A DNA stretch of 64,000 bases from Paenibacillus sp. FSL H7-0357 (GCF_000758525.1 NZ_CP009241.1:4092001-4156000), one strand, 5' to 3'; positions 7,137 through 16,427 are shown, numbered from the stretch's first letter. The notes: a model not told the origin generated them from the letters alone. Translations and numbers: made by a program.

Positions 7137-9392
7137 ATGAGCGAATCGAATCAGGAGTATATCGTAATTTCGGGTGCGAGGGAAAACAATCTCAAGAACG
7201 TATCCTTGCGCATTCCGAAACGGAAGATCACGATCTTCACCGGGGTGTCCGGATCCGGCAAGTCATCGATCGTCTTCGATACGATCGCCGCAGAATCCAC
7301 GCGATTGCTGAACGAGAACTTCAGCATGTTCGTGCGAAATTTCCTGCCCCGTGTTCCGCAGCCGGATACGGATGCGATTGAGAACCTGAGCATGGCTGTT
7401 ATTGTGGATCAGAAGCGGCTGGGTGGGGGATCCCATTCCACATTGGGCACGATTACTGATATTTCTCCCATTCTCCGTCTTCTTTTCTCCCGAGTAGGCC
7501 AGCCCTATGTTGGACAAGCGCACATGTTTTCGTTTAACGATCCGCAAGGCATGTGTCCCGAGTGTAACGGACTTGGCCGGCGGCTTGGTGTCGACATGAG
7601 CATGGCGCTGGACAAGTCAAAGTCGCTCCATGAAGGGGCTATTATGCTGCCGGACTATTCAGTGAACGGCTGGGAATGGAACATGATCGTGCAGTCAGGA
7701 GACTTCGATCTCGACAAGAAGCTGAGCGATTATTCGGAAGAGGAACTGGAGCAGCTGCTGTACGCCAAGGCAAGAAAAGTTAAGATGGATTTCGCCGGCA
7801 AGGCAACAAATATTACAGTGGAAGGCGTCATTGAGAAGTTCACCAATAAATACATCAAGCAGGATGTGAAGATGAAGTCCGAGCGCACACAGAAAGCTGT
7901 TGCGCCGTATATTTCCGAGGGGCCTTGCTCCAGCTGCCACGGTGCGAGACTCAGTCAGGCCACGCTCAGCTGCAAGATCAATGGTCTCAACATTGCGGAG
8001 CTATCCTCCATGGAGGCCGGACAGCTCATCCGCGTCATTCGTGAGATTAATGATCCTGTCGCCGTGCCGGTCGTCAAGTCGCTGACGGAGCGGTTGCAGC
8101 ATCTAGTGGATATCGGACTTGATTACTTAACGCTGGACCGTGAAACGGATACTTTATCCGGCGGCGAGTCGCAGCGCGTCAAGATGGTTAAGCACCTGAG
8201 CGGCAGTCTGGTGGATGTTACCTACATCTTCGATGAACCCAGCGTGGGTCTGCACCCCCGTGATGTTCACCTGTTAAATGAACTTCTGCAGAAGCTGCGT
8301 GACAAGGGCAATACTGTGATTGTTGTCGAGCATGATCCCGATGTGATCAAGGTGGCGGATCATATCGTCGATGTCGGACCTCACGCTGGCAGCCATGGTG
8401 GTACCATTGTGTATGAAGGAAGCTTCCAAGGCCTGCTGGAAGCCGGTACGCTGACAGGCACACATCTGAAACGTCCGCTCCAGTTGAAGCAAGAGTGCAG
8501 GCAGCCGTCCGGTAAGCTGTCCATCAAGGAGGCTACACTTCACAACCTGCGGAACGTGAGTGCAGATATTCCAACCGGAGTGCTGACAGTAGTAACTGGT
8601 GTTGCCGGTTCCGGTAAGAGCACGATGATTAACGAAGTATTTCTCAGTCAGCATCCGGACGCCATCGTCATCGACCAATCGGCAATAGGAGTGTCAACAC
8701 GTTCGAATCCCGCAACTTACACAGGCATTATGGATGATGTGCGCAAGGCGTTTGCATCCGCGAACAAGGTGAGTCAAGGCTTGTTCAGCTTTAACTCCAA
8801 GGGGGCTTGTGAGAACTGCCAGGGACTGGGTGTTGTGTACACAGACCTTGCCTTCCTCGACAGCGTGAAGCTGCCCTGTGAAATATGCGGAGGCAGACGA
8901 TTCAAAGAAGAGGTGCTCGCGTACAAGCTGAACGGCAAGTCAATTGCAGAAGTGCTGGAGATGAATGTGGAGCAGGCATTGGCGTTTTTTCAGCTAAAAG
9001 AGGTAGTGCGCAAGCTCCAGGCGATGAGTGATGTGGGGCTGAATTATATTACACTCGGCCAGCCGCTCAGCACGCTTTCAGGAGGGGAATGCCAGCGCAT
9101 CAAGCTGGCCAGCGAGCTGCATAAGAAGGGCAGCATCTATGTGATGGACGAGCCGACGACCGGACTCCACATGTCAGATATCGGTCACCTTCTGGAGATC
9201 ATAAACCGTCTCGTGGATACCGGCAATACGGTGATTGTTATCGAGCACAACCTCGATGTGATCAGCCAAGCGGACTGGATCATTGATATGGGACCGGACG
9301 GAGGCAGCAAGGGCGGCCAGGTTGTGTTCGAGGGTACACCTCCGCAGATCATCCATGCGGAGCAGTCGATCACGGGAAGATACCTGATGTAA
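7137..9392 (+). CDS. UvrA-like ABC ATPase (short paralogue)
   Basis: A soluble tandem ABC ATPase related to excinuclease subunit UvrA, 751 residues against about 940-960 for true UvrA. It has a Walker A in each half (GVSGSGKSS at 36-44 and GVAGSGKST) and signature motifs LSGGESQ and LSGGECQ. Zinc-type cysteine pairs are CPECNGLG, CSSCHGARL, CENCQGLG and CEICGGRRF. The large insertion that carries the UvrB-binding domain appears reduced. Short UvrA paralogues are linked with self-protection against DNA-binding drugs (DrrC-type) or with unknown roles. The start is ATG 7137 behind GGAGGG; in-frame ATGs at 7083 and 7128 are badly spaced. It is a single gene closed by a terminator. Confidence 0.8.
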   Translation: MSESNQEYIVISGARENNLKNVSLRIPKRKITIFTGVSGSGKSSIVFDTIAAESTRLLNENFSMFVRNFLPRVPQPDTDAIENLSMAVIVDQKRLGGGSHSTLGTITDISPILRLLFSRVGQPYVGQAHMFSFNDPQGMCPECNGLGRRLGVDMSMALDKSKSLHEGAIMLPDYSVNGWEWNMIVQSGDFDLDKKLSDYSEEELEQLLYAKARKVKMDFAGKATNITVEGVIEKFTNKYIKQDVKMKSERTQKAVAPYISEGPCSSCHGARLSQATLSCKINGLNIAELSSMEAGQLIRVIREINDPVAVPVVKSLTERLQHLVDIGLDYLTLDRETDTLSGGESQRVKMVKHLSGSLVDVTYIFDEPSVGLHPRDVHLLNELLQKLRDKGNTVIVVEHDPDVIKVADHIVDVGPHAGSHGGTIVYEGSFQGLLEAGTLTGTHLKRPLQLKQECRQPSGKLSIKEATLHNLRNVSADIPTGVLTVVTGVAGSGKSTMINEVFLSQHPDAIVIDQSAIGVSTRSNPATYTGIMDDVRKAFASANKVSQGLFSFNSKGACENCQGLGVVYTDLAFLDSVKLPCEICGGRRFKEEVLAYKLNGKSIAEVLEMNVEQALAFFQLKEVVRKLQAMSDVGLNYITLGQPLSTLSGGECQRIKLASELHKKGSIYVMDEPTTGLHMSDIGHLLEIINRLVDTGNTVIVIEHNLDVISQADWIIDMGPDGGSKGGQVVFEGTPPQIIHAEQSITGRYLM

Positions 9393-9437
9393 TTAATGGC
9401 CGGAAGTGTTAACGAATTAATTTAAGATGATGGTAAC

Positions 9438-9471
9438 TAAAAATACCGCCCTCGAAAAGGGCGGTATTTTT
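9438..9471. terminator. Bidirectional terminator between uvrA-like gene and nrdF
   Basis: AAAAATACCGCCC and GGGCGGTATTTTT form a perfect stem with A- and T-runs on both sides, so it serves both converging genes. Confidence 0.9.
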
Positions 9472-9485
9472 AGAAACATATAAGG

Positions 9486-10445
9486 TTAGAATTGAAAGTC
9501 TTCATCCTTCAGCGGTTCCACGTTAAGCGCCCGGATATATCCGTTGCCTTTCTTCGAGAAAAAGTCATGCTGCTTGGTGTGGGTACTGATGCCGTTCTGG
9601 ACAATCGGATTGATCTCTTCCTCGTCGAACAGAGGATCATGGCCCAGATTCATCATCGCTTTGTTAGCGTTGTATCTGAGGAAGGTCTTGACCTCGTCCA
9701 CCAGTCCGATGGGAGCATAGATCTGCTCCGTATAACGTTCTTCATTCTCATGCAGCAGGCGGAGCAGTCCCACCAGTGTCTGGTGCAGGTCTCGCTGATC
9801 GTCTTCCGCAAGTCCGTCAAAGATCTCCTGCGCGAGCACCCCGACATATACCCCGTGAATGCTCTCATCCCGCAAAATAAGGTCGATGATCTCACCGCTG
9901 CAGGTCATTTTACCCTGGCCGGCCAGATACAGCGGGTAGAAGAAGCCGCTGTAGAACAAGTAGCTCTCCAGCAGCACGGAGGCCGCCATAGCGAGATACA
10001 GGTCTTTAGGCGAGTCTATATTTTTGTAATATTGTGATATGGTCTCCGCCTTGAACTGCAGGTACGGGTTCTCTTCCACCCAGCGGAATACACTGTCTAT
10101 CTCCTCTGTGGAGGCTAATGTGGTGAAGATGCTGCTGTACGACTTGGCATGAATCTGTTCCATCATGCCCATGAAGCCCAGCACGGCCTTGCGCTGAAGG
10201 CCTTCAACATGCTCCATAATCTGGGGCATACCGACTCCGCCTTGAATTGTATCCAGCAGTGTCAGGCCGCCCAGCACCTTCATATAAGAGTCCTTTTCCT
10301 GCTCACTGAGCGTGAGCCAGGACATTTTATCATCGGACAATGGAATTTCATCATCTGTCCAGAATTGCATAATGTTCTGATTCCAGAACATCAATGAGAA
10401 ATCGTCATCGGGACGGTTCCAGTTAACGGCTTGAATAGCGCTCAT
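9486..10445 (-). CDS. nrdF: Class Ib ribonucleotide reductase beta subunit NrdF
   Basis: The radical-bearing subunit of the Mn/Fe class Ib ribonucleotide reductase, which makes deoxyribonucleotides together with NrdE. At about 319 residues it has the usual size. Metal-ligand motifs include DTIQGG, EQIHAKSYS and LRDESIHGVYVG. The start is the internal ATG at 10445 (MSAIQAVNWNRPDDD), which follows GGAGATTGCACG; the frame extends upstream without a ribosome site. It is the last gene of the nrdI-nrdE-nrdF operon, 40 bp after nrdE, and ends at the bidirectional terminator. Confidence 0.95.
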   Translation of the reverse strand: MSAIQAVNWNRPDDDFSLMFWNQNIMQFWTDDEIPLSDDKMSWLTLSEQEKDSYMKVLGGLTLLDTIQGGVGMPQIMEHVEGLQRKAVLGFMGMMEQIHAKSYSSIFTTLASTEEIDSVFRWVEENPYLQFKAETISQYYKNIDSPKDLYLAMAASVLLESYLFYSGFFYPLYLAGQGKMTCSGEIIDLILRDESIHGVYVGVLAQEIFDGLAEDDQRDLHQTLVGLLRLLHENEERYTEQIYAPIGLVDEVKTFLRYNANKAMMNLGHDPLFDEEEINPIVQNGISTHTKQHDFFSKKGNGYIRALNVEPLKDEDFQF

Positions 10446-10485
10446 AATCGTGCAATCTCCTTTTTTTGCGGCCATAGCCTTCCAT

Positions 10486-12570
10486 TTAAATCGAGCAGGT
10501 GAGGCATTCCTCGACGGACAGTTTTTTGGTCCGGGTGTAATACAGCGACTTCAGTCCTTTATGCGCCGCATACAGGTATGAGCGGGCCAGTTCCCTGGTG
10601 GATACATCGCTGTTGACATGCAGCACGGTCGATATGCCCTGGTCGATATGAGGCTGAATTTCCGCGATCAGGTCAATGACCTTGAACTGATCCATCTGGT
10701 AAGCCGATTTATAGAAGAACACATTGTCCGGACGCAGGTACGGCATCGGATAGTATGTGGTTGAATTGGCATAAGTCCGGGTCTCAATCTGCTCCACAAT
10801 CGGCATAACGCTCGAAGTGGCATTCTGGATATAGGAAATACTGGCTGTTGGCGCAATCGCCAGGCGGTAAGCATGGTACAGACCGTTGGCCATTACTGCA
10901 TCCCGCAATTGTTCCCAGTCTGCAGGTGACGGGATATACATATCCCCGAACAGCTCCTGCACTCTTGGTGTAGCCGGACGGTAATCCGTTGTCAGGTAAC
11001 GCTCAAAATAAACGCCGGTGGCGTAGTCTGATGCCTCGAAGCCATGGAATGAGCGGCCGGTTGCAGCAGCGATCTCCATGCTCTTCTCCAGGGAATGGAA
11101 GTTCATTGTCATGAAGAAGGTCCGGGCAAAGTCGCGGGCTTGCTCGCTTTCATAAGCGATGTTGTTCTTCGCGAGATAGCCGTGAAGATTCATGACGCCT
11201 AGACCAACAGAGTGCATCTCTTTGTTCGCTTTAGCTACGCCAGGGGCATTGGAGATACTGGTCATGTCGCTGACAGCAGTCAGGGCGATCATACCTTCAT
11301 GCACGGATTCGCGGATCTTGCCGTGTTCCATCACGTTGACAATATTCAGGGAAGCCAGATTACAGCTTACATCGCGGCGGATGGTATCCTCCTGTCCGTA
11401 ATCGGCAATCTCGGTGGTCTCCTGGAGCTGGAAGATTTCGGTACAGAGGTTGGACATTTTGATCTGTCCGACATTTTTCAGGGCATGGGCCGCATTGGCG
11501 TTGCTCTTGTTCATGATATAAGGGTAGCCGGATTCCAGCTGGATCATGGCAATTTTGGTCAGCATATCCCGTGCGCTCATGGCCTTCTTCTTCTTAACAC
11601 GCGGATCGGCCAGCAGCTTATCGTACATGTCATCCAGATCCATATCGTCGAGATGCGTGCCATAGGCTTTGTACACAGTGTATGGGGCAAATACATGCAG
11701 CGGTTCATTGTCCTTCGCCAGCTTATAGAAGCGGTTCGGAATGATCAGCCCAATGGACAGAGTTTTGAGCCTTGTTTTCTCGTCGGCGTTAATCTTCTTG
11801 CTGTCGAGGAATTCCAGGACATCCCAGCCAAAAATGTTGTAGTAGGCTGCTCCGGAGCCTTTGCGTTGACCCATCTGATCAGCATAGGAGAAGCCGTCCT
11901 CCATGAGCTTGAGCACAGGCATGATGCCCTTGGCTGCATCCTCGACACCCTTGATCGTCTCCCCGCGCGAGCGCAGCTTGGACAGGTTGACTGCCACACC
12001 GCCGCCGATCTTTGACAGCTGCATGCAGGTATTGAGCACGTAGTTGATCGAATTGAGCGAGTCGTCCATTTCGATAAGGAAGCAGGAGACGAGCTCACCG
12101 CGCCGGCTTTTACCGGCATTCAGGAAGGTTGGAGTTGCCGGCTGCAGACGCTGCTCCATCATCGAACGGGCAAGCACTCCGGCAGTATCGGCGTTGCCGC
12201 GTCCCAGGTGGAGGGAGACTGCCGCCACACGGTCCGGGTAGTGCTCCAGATATTGCTTGCGGTCATTGCTTTTTACAGCGTAGTCCATGTAGAATTTCGA
12301 AGCTGCCATATAGGATGGGAAGCTGAAGTTGTAGCTATGGGCAATCTGGTAGACTTGCTCAATTTCCTCTACGCTGTACTGCCCGTAAAAGTTCTCGTAG
12401 AAATCCTGTTCAATCATGTAATCGACCTTGGCTTTTGTATTTGCAAAAACCAGGCTCCGCCGCTCTACATCCCGCATAAATTCGGCTACTGCCTCAAGGT
12501 CTTTGTCCAGTTGAAAGAAGCCGCTCTCGTCCCGCTTCATTAACATGTTGTTCAGTTCAATATGCCGCAA
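10486..12570 (-). CDS. nrdE: Class Ib ribonucleotide reductase alpha subunit NrdE
   Basis: The catalytic subunit that reduces ribonucleoside diphosphates. The 694 residues include the substrate loop region ATPTFLNAGKSRRGE, the active-site segment SNLCTEIFQL, the phosphate-binding IAPTASISYIQNATS, the paired tyrosines of the radical path (SLYYTRTKK) and a C-terminal redox tail ending CLTCSI. The start is a TTG inside nrdI, six bases after a near-perfect AGGAGGTGA, overlapping the nrdI stop by 14 bp. This indicates translational coupling. Confidence 0.95.
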   Translation of the reverse strand: MRHIELNNMLMKRDESGFFQLDKDLEAVAEFMRDVERRSLVFANTKAKVDYMIEQDFYENFYGQYSVEEIEQVYQIAHSYNFSFPSYMAASKFYMDYAVKSNDRKQYLEHYPDRVAAVSLHLGRGNADTAGVLARSMMEQRLQPATPTFLNAGKSRRGELVSCFLIEMDDSLNSINYVLNTCMQLSKIGGGVAVNLSKLRSRGETIKGVEDAAKGIMPVLKLMEDGFSYADQMGQRKGSGAAYYNIFGWDVLEFLDSKKINADEKTRLKTLSIGLIIPNRFYKLAKDNEPLHVFAPYTVYKAYGTHLDDMDLDDMYDKLLADPRVKKKKAMSARDMLTKIAMIQLESGYPYIMNKSNANAAHALKNVGQIKMSNLCTEIFQLQETTEIADYGQEDTIRRDVSCNLASLNIVNVMEHGKIRESVHEGMIALTAVSDMTSISNAPGVAKANKEMHSVGLGVMNLHGYLAKNNIAYESEQARDFARTFFMTMNFHSLEKSMEIAAATGRSFHGFEASDYATGVYFERYLTTDYRPATPRVQELFGDMYIPSPADWEQLRDAVMANGLYHAYRLAIAPTASISYIQNATSSVMPIVEQIETRTYANSTTYYPMPYLRPDNVFFYKSAYQMDQFKVIDLIAEIQPHIDQGISTVLHVNSDVSTRELARSYLYAAHKGLKSLYYTRTKKLSVEECLTCSI

Positions 12571-12916
12571 CCCGGCTCACCTCCTGTTTAATTCGTTCCA
12601 CATCGCCAAAAGTACCCGATAACTCAAATTTACCGATAACTGGCACATTGTACTGGTCTGCAATCAAGTCTGCACTGTTTGCGAACAGCTTGCCCCAGTT
12701 CTTGTTGCCGCTGGCAGCGATGCCTTTCAGATTGGCATAATTGTTCCCCAAGAAAGCAGACACCTTCTCTGGAATCTGTCCAAAGCCGGTGGTATATGTA
12801 ATTAGCACATAGGGCTCGTCAATCGTCATATGCTCCTCAATCTGCACAGCCGGCAGCTTCAGCTTGCCGATGAAGCGTTTGACGTTTCCTGTTTTTGAAT
12901 CATACGCGACTAGCAT
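12557..12916 (-). CDS. nrdI: Flavodoxin-like NrdI
   Basis: A small FMN protein that supplies oxidant for assembly of the manganese-tyrosyl radical cofactor of NrdF. The 119 residues begin with the phosphate-binding loop YDSKTGNVKRF and contain TYTTGFGQIP and ASGNKNWG, both typical of NrdI. It is the first gene of the operon, behind AGGGGG. Transcription starts about 100 bp upstream under NrdR control (see promoter entry). Confidence 0.95.
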   Translation of the reverse strand: MLVAYDSKTGNVKRFIGKLKLPAVQIEEHMTIDEPYVLITYTTGFGQIPEKVSAFLGNNYANLKGIAASGNKNWGKLFANSADLIADQYNVPVIGKFELSGTFGDVERIKQEVSRVAAY

Positions 12917-13353
12917 GGTGTCAGTCCCCCTGTAAATATTGAAACTACTCTTAAAATTGTAAAGATTGAATTGCTTAGTTTTAAATACTGAAAAATCATA
13001 TTAACACTATATTTAGTGTGCGTTGTTTATTTTAATCACTATATGTTGGAAAGTCAATATTGACAAACCACCTTATTCGTTATAAATCTGTCTAGTAAGC
13101 GCTTTGCTAGAGTATCGGAATCCCATAACTTCAGGCGGTGCAAGCACTTTTCCACTTCTGAAGAAGCTGACACATTTGTAGGGGGGCTACCCATTACCTT
13201 ATTATCTGTCTTTATACGGTCCGTTGACTGAATATTGCTATAATCAGTCAAAATATAGCAAGATCCGATGAAAGAATATCAATATTATTATATTTGTGTT
13301 TCGATTCGAAGTTGGATCAGATGACAAATACCCAAATAGAGGAGAACCCTAAG
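12917..13353. other. Intergenic region between nrdI and MFS gene
   Basis: This holds the nrd promoter and NrdR boxes (13004-13057). A perfect 8-bp inverted repeat, TTGACTGA...TCAGTCAA with a 12-bp spacer that includes TATAAT, lies at 13224-13251. A 65-codon minus-strand frame at 13054-13251 starts with TTG, lacks a ribosome site and runs into the nrd promoter, so I do not accept it as a gene. Confidence 0.6.
13004..13057 (-). promoter_or_regulatory. nrd promoter with tandem NrdR boxes
   Basis: On the minus strand TTGACT (13057-13052), a 17-bp spacer and TAAAAT (13034-13029) form a sigA promoter. The sequence ACACTATATTTAGTGT (13004-13019) is a full match to the NrdR box consensus and lies just downstream of the start site. 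A weaker box, TCACTATATGTTGGAA (13036-13051), fills the promoter spacer. The two are 32 bp apart, three helical turns, as known for NrdR pairs. Repression by NrdR when dATP is plentiful follows from established knowledge; nrdR itself is not in this window. Confidence 0.9.
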
Positions 13354-14526
13354 ATGGTTACGTTATTACTAATGATTATTTATCTCGCATTTATGGGTCT
13401 GGGATTGCCAGATGCTTTACTAGGCAGCGCTTGGCCCATTATGCAACACGATATTGGTGCCACAACAGAAATGGCAGGTTATATATCGTTAATAGTCTCA
13501 TTCTGTACGGTAATATCGAGTTTATTTGCCAGCAGATTGTTGCACAGATACGGTACGGGGAAGGTAACCTTGTTCAGTATACTCTCTACGGCTATTGCTT
13601 TGCTTGGATTCTCTATTTCATCAGATTTCATATTTCTAATTCTACTTGCTATTCCTTTGGGCTTAGGAGCAGGTTCCGTGGACGCCGCATTGAGCAACTA
13701 TGTAGCAATGCATTTCAAAGCCAAGCATATGAACTGGTTGCATTGTTTTTGGGGAATTGGAGCATTTACGGGTCCAATTATAATGTCGTTTTGGCTGAAC
13801 CGTGATAACAACTGGCGTGCAGGATACGTTACAGTAGGCTTACTTCTGCTTACTATAGCGATGATATTACTGGCGTCTTTGTCTTTATGGAAGATTTTTG
13901 AGAAGGAGAGTATAGAGGAAGGAAGCGACGAAAAGAAACTGATCAGCAACAGAGAGGCTTTACGAATCCCAGGGGTGAAAATATCCATGGTTACTATGCT
14001 CTGTTACAATGGATCGGAAGCTGCTGCAGGTCTATGGATGGCATCTTTTTTTATAGGGAATAAAGGGGTTTCTCCTGGCACAGCAGCAGCTTTATCTTCC
14101 TTATTCTATATTGGAATCATCATTGGACGAATCATATCAGGATTTCTGTCGACCAACGTATCCAGTAAAAACCTGATAAGATATGGTGGGATCGTGGGCT
14201 GTTTTGGACTTTTGATTCTTGTTATGCCAGTCCATTATTGGATTTCTGCAGGTGCTCTATTTATTGTGGGGTTGGGCGGAGCACCAATCTATCCAAGCAT
14301 TGTTCATTCAACACCGGAACGTTTTGGCAAAATAGCTTCCCCAAGTGTCATTGGACTTGCAATGGCAAGCGCTTATACGGGTTCAACCCTAATACCATCA
14401 TTGATGGGGATATTTGCAAGTCATTTGGGAATGATTATGGTTCCTGTAATACTGCTCATTCTTTTTTGCATCATGCTGATATCTTCTGAAATGGTTAACA
14501 TAGTTTACAAACGTAAGGTTCGATAG
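13354..14526 (+). CDS. MFS transporter
   Basis: A 390-residue membrane protein with about 12 hydrophobic segments in two halves, of the major facilitator superfamily. Features include the opening MGLGLPDALLGSAWP, which resembles the fucose-permease-like branch of MFS proteins, and the A-loop-like ASRLLHRYGTGKV after the second segment. A charged cytoplasmic loop (ESIEEGSDEKKLIS) divides the halves. The start chosen is ATG 13354 behind GAGGAG; an upstream extension to 13294 is less likely. Substrate is unknown. It is a single gene followed by a terminator. Confidence 0.8.
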   Translation: MVTLLLMIIYLAFMGLGLPDALLGSAWPIMQHDIGATTEMAGYISLIVSFCTVISSLFASRLLHRYGTGKVTLFSILSTAIALLGFSISSDFIFLILLAIPLGLGAGSVDAALSNYVAMHFKAKHMNWLHCFWGIGAFTGPIIMSFWLNRDNNWRAGYVTVGLLLLTIAMILLASLSLWKIFEKESIEEGSDEKKLISNREALRIPGVKISMVTMLCYNGSEAAAGLWMASFFIGNKGVSPGTAAALSSLFYIGIIIGRIISGFLSTNVSSKNLIRYGGIVGCFGLLILVMPVHYWISAGALFIVGLGGAPIYPSIVHSTPERFGKIASPSVIGLAMASAYTGSTLIPSLMGIFASHLGMIMVPVILLILFCIMLISSEMVNIVYKRKVR

Positions 14527-14535
14527 GACAAGAGC

Positions 14536-14557
14536 ATTTTGGAACTGCAGGAGCGAT
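14536..14557. repeat. Degenerate fragment of the palindromic repeat family
   Basis: ATTTTGGAACTGCAGGAGCG matches the GTGAC-side arm of copy 3 (ATTTTGGAACTGGAGGAGCA) with two differences. No second arm is visible, so this is a decayed or partial copy. Confidence 0.5.
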
Positions 14558-14580
14558 CCTTTTATAAAGCTCAAATACAA

Positions 14581-14608
14581 AGTCGCCTAAATGGCGGCTT
14601 TTTTTTGT
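14581..14608 (+). terminator. Terminator after MFS gene
   Basis: GTCGCC and GGCGGC pair around TAAAT and are followed by eight T residues. Confidence 0.8.
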
Positions 14609-14807
14609 TTTGTGAACTTGATTTGGAGAATGTTACTATTAACCATTCGTTAAAGGGAATGTGCACAGTTTGGCACACAGAGTAGCGTTATGCTATTGGG
14701 ATTCTCCGCGCATATCTCCAATAGTCACCTAAAGGTAACTCTATTATAAAAAGGTGCCTACTTCCAGTAAGTAACTATATAACTTATGATTTATTGGGCA
14801 CTAGAAA

Positions 14808-15491
14808 ATGCAATCAGTAAAGGCGGGGTTCAGCTTGGGCAGCAGCTTATGGGAGCAGATTACGAATTATTTCACAACCGACATAGATGCTTACTTGCTC
14901 TCCGTAAAAGAGCACATCGCCATCAGCATCTTGGCTTTAGGGGTCTCAGCTATACTTGGAATCATCCTGGGATATTTGTGCGCGGAACGCAAGAAATACG
15001 AAAAATGGATCGTCTCCCTCTTTCAGGTTTTGCGGATCATCCCAAGCCTGGCGATCCTCTTTCTGTTGATCCCGCTGATGGGGACAGGATTCCAGCCGGC
15101 TATGACAGCACTGATATTACTAGCCATTCCGCCGATTCTGTTGAACACAATAACCGGACTTGAAGAAGTGCCTGCGTTTATGCTGGAAACGGCTTACGCG
15201 GTGGGGATGTCGGACTGGCAGGTGCTATTGAAGGTGAAGCTTCCGTTAGCCGCGCCGCTCATTCTGACCGGAATCAAGACGGCTGCCATTGAGATCGTGG
15301 CAAGCGCGACATTAGCCGCAAAGATCGGCGCCGGAGGTCTCGGGAGCATTATTTTTACAGGCCTTGGTCTAAACCGGATCGATTTGCTCCTGATTGGAGG
15401 TGTATCGGTTGCGGTGCTGTCCATCGCCTCCGCGCTCATCCTTGATGGGGCAGAGAGATATTTGTTTAAATATAAATTCACCGGAAAGTAG
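14808..15491 (+). CDS. OpuC-type osmoprotectant ABC transporter permease
   Basis: A membrane permease of the betaine/carnitine/choline (OpuCB/OpuCD) family, 227 residues with about six hydrophobic segments. The family's EAA-type loop is METAYAVGMSDWQVLLKVKLPLAAP. It is the first gene of a four-gene operon: permease, lipoprotein, ATPase, permease. No strong ribosome site precedes ATG 14808; TTG 14835 after AAGGCGGGG is a possible alternative start. The paired permeases suggest a heterodimeric channel for compatible solutes. Confidence 0.85.
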   Translation: MQSVKAGFSLGSSLWEQITNYFTTDIDAYLLSVKEHIAISILALGVSAILGIILGYLCAERKKYEKWIVSLFQVLRIIPSLAILFLLIPLMGTGFQPAMTALILLAIPPILLNTITGLEEVPAFMLETAYAVGMSDWQVLLKVKLPLAAPLILTGIKTAAIEIVASATLAAKIGAGGLGSIIFTGLGLNRIDLLLIGGVSVAVLSIASALILDGAERYLFKYKFTGK

Positions 15492-15500
15492 GGATTGGAT

Positions 15501-16406
15501 ATGAAGAATACAACAAAGTCATTCACAGCGGTTGCAATTGTACTGCTATTGCTGCTTACACTGGCCGCCTGCGGCAGCAAAAACGAGGAAGGAAGCGGCA
15601 AACCAACCGTACGTGTCGGGAGTAAAGATTTCACTGAAAATTTACTCGTAGGTGAATTGTATGCCCTGGCTCTGGAGGATGCAGGATACAAGGTCGAGAG
15701 AGTCTTCAACATTGCAGGGTCTGTCATTCATACCTCGCTTATTAATAATGAGATTGATCTATATCCGGAATACACAGGGACAGGCTTGTTAACCATTCTC
15801 AAGAAGCCGCTGATGACCGACCCTGAGGAAGTTTACAATACGGTGAAAGATGAATATAAACAACAGTTCCAAGTCACTTGGCTGGATTACTCCAAAGCCA
15901 ATGATGGAGCAGGGCTGGTTGTCCGCACAGCTGTATCTAAGGAGTTGGGGATTACAACGATTTCCGATCTGCAGAAGCATGCAAGTGAGCTGCGGTTTGC
16001 CTCCCAAGGTGAAGTCGATCAGCGTGAAGACGGCATCCCGGCGCTGGAGAAGATCTATGGTCCGCTAAAATGGAAGTCGTCAAAGGTCTATGATAACAGT
16101 TTGAAATATGAGGTTCTCTCTAATGACGAAGCGGATGTTGCACCGGGGTATACAACAGAAGGCATGCTGGTAAATACGGATAAATTCACACTGCTAGAAG
16201 ACGACAAACAGGTATGGCCGCCTTATAATTTGGCTCCGGTTGTCCGTGACGAGGTATTGAATGCCCAACCGGACATTGCGGAGAAGATTAATAAGGTAAG
16301 CGCTGCGCTGGACACCGCAACCATTACAGCCTTGAATGCAAAGGTGGATGTGGACAAAGAAGAATATGAAGATGTGGCCAAGGAGTTTTACGACTCCATT
16401 AAATAA
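15501..16406 (+). CDS. OpuCC-type substrate-binding lipoprotein
   Basis: The extracellular solute receptor of the osmoprotectant transporter. It has a lipoprotein signal (charged start, leucine-rich core, lipobox TLAAC with Cys at about residue 24) and then the family opening VRVGSKDFTENLLVGELYA. The segment NNEIDLYPEYTGTG is the diagnostic ligand-site motif of the QAT/OpuAC-2 group. It starts at ATG 15501, nine bases after the permease stop. An in-frame TTG six bases earlier is less likely. Quaternary ammonium compounds such as choline, betaine or carnitine are the expected ligands. Confidence 0.88.
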   Translation: MKNTTKSFTAVAIVLLLLLTLAACGSKNEEGSGKPTVRVGSKDFTENLLVGELYALALEDAGYKVERVFNIAGSVIHTSLINNEIDLYPEYTGTGLLTILKKPLMTDPEEVYNTVKDEYKQQFQVTWLDYSKANDGAGLVVRTAVSKELGITTISDLQKHASELRFASQGEVDQREDGIPALEKIYGPLKWKSSKVYDNSLKYEVLSNDEADVAPGYTTEGMLVNTDKFTLLEDDKQVWPPYNLAPVVRDEVLNAQPDIAEKINKVSAALDTATITALNAKVDVDKEEYEDVAKEFYDSIK

Positions 16407-16427
16407 ACGGGATTTCTGGAGGAGAAT

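Larger units (their letters stand above)
14527..14807. other. Intergenic: repeat scrap, terminator, regulatory palindromes
   Basis: This holds a fragment of the dispersed repeat (14536-14557) and a terminator (14581-14608). The operator-like TTAACCATTCGTTA (14639-14652) recurs exactly at 28229-28242. A hairpin spans CTATTGGGAT to ATCTCCAATAG (14693-14724). TACTTCCAGTAAGTA (14759-14773) has perfect 5-bp arms just upstream of the transporter operon. The last resembles operators of HxlR-type regulators, and an HxlR gene lies at 19113. Confidence 0.5.

Noticed and set aside
13054..13251. 65-codon minus-strand frame starting TTG
   Set aside because: No ribosome site; it starts in an inverted repeat and ends inside the nrd promoter, and has no recognisable family.
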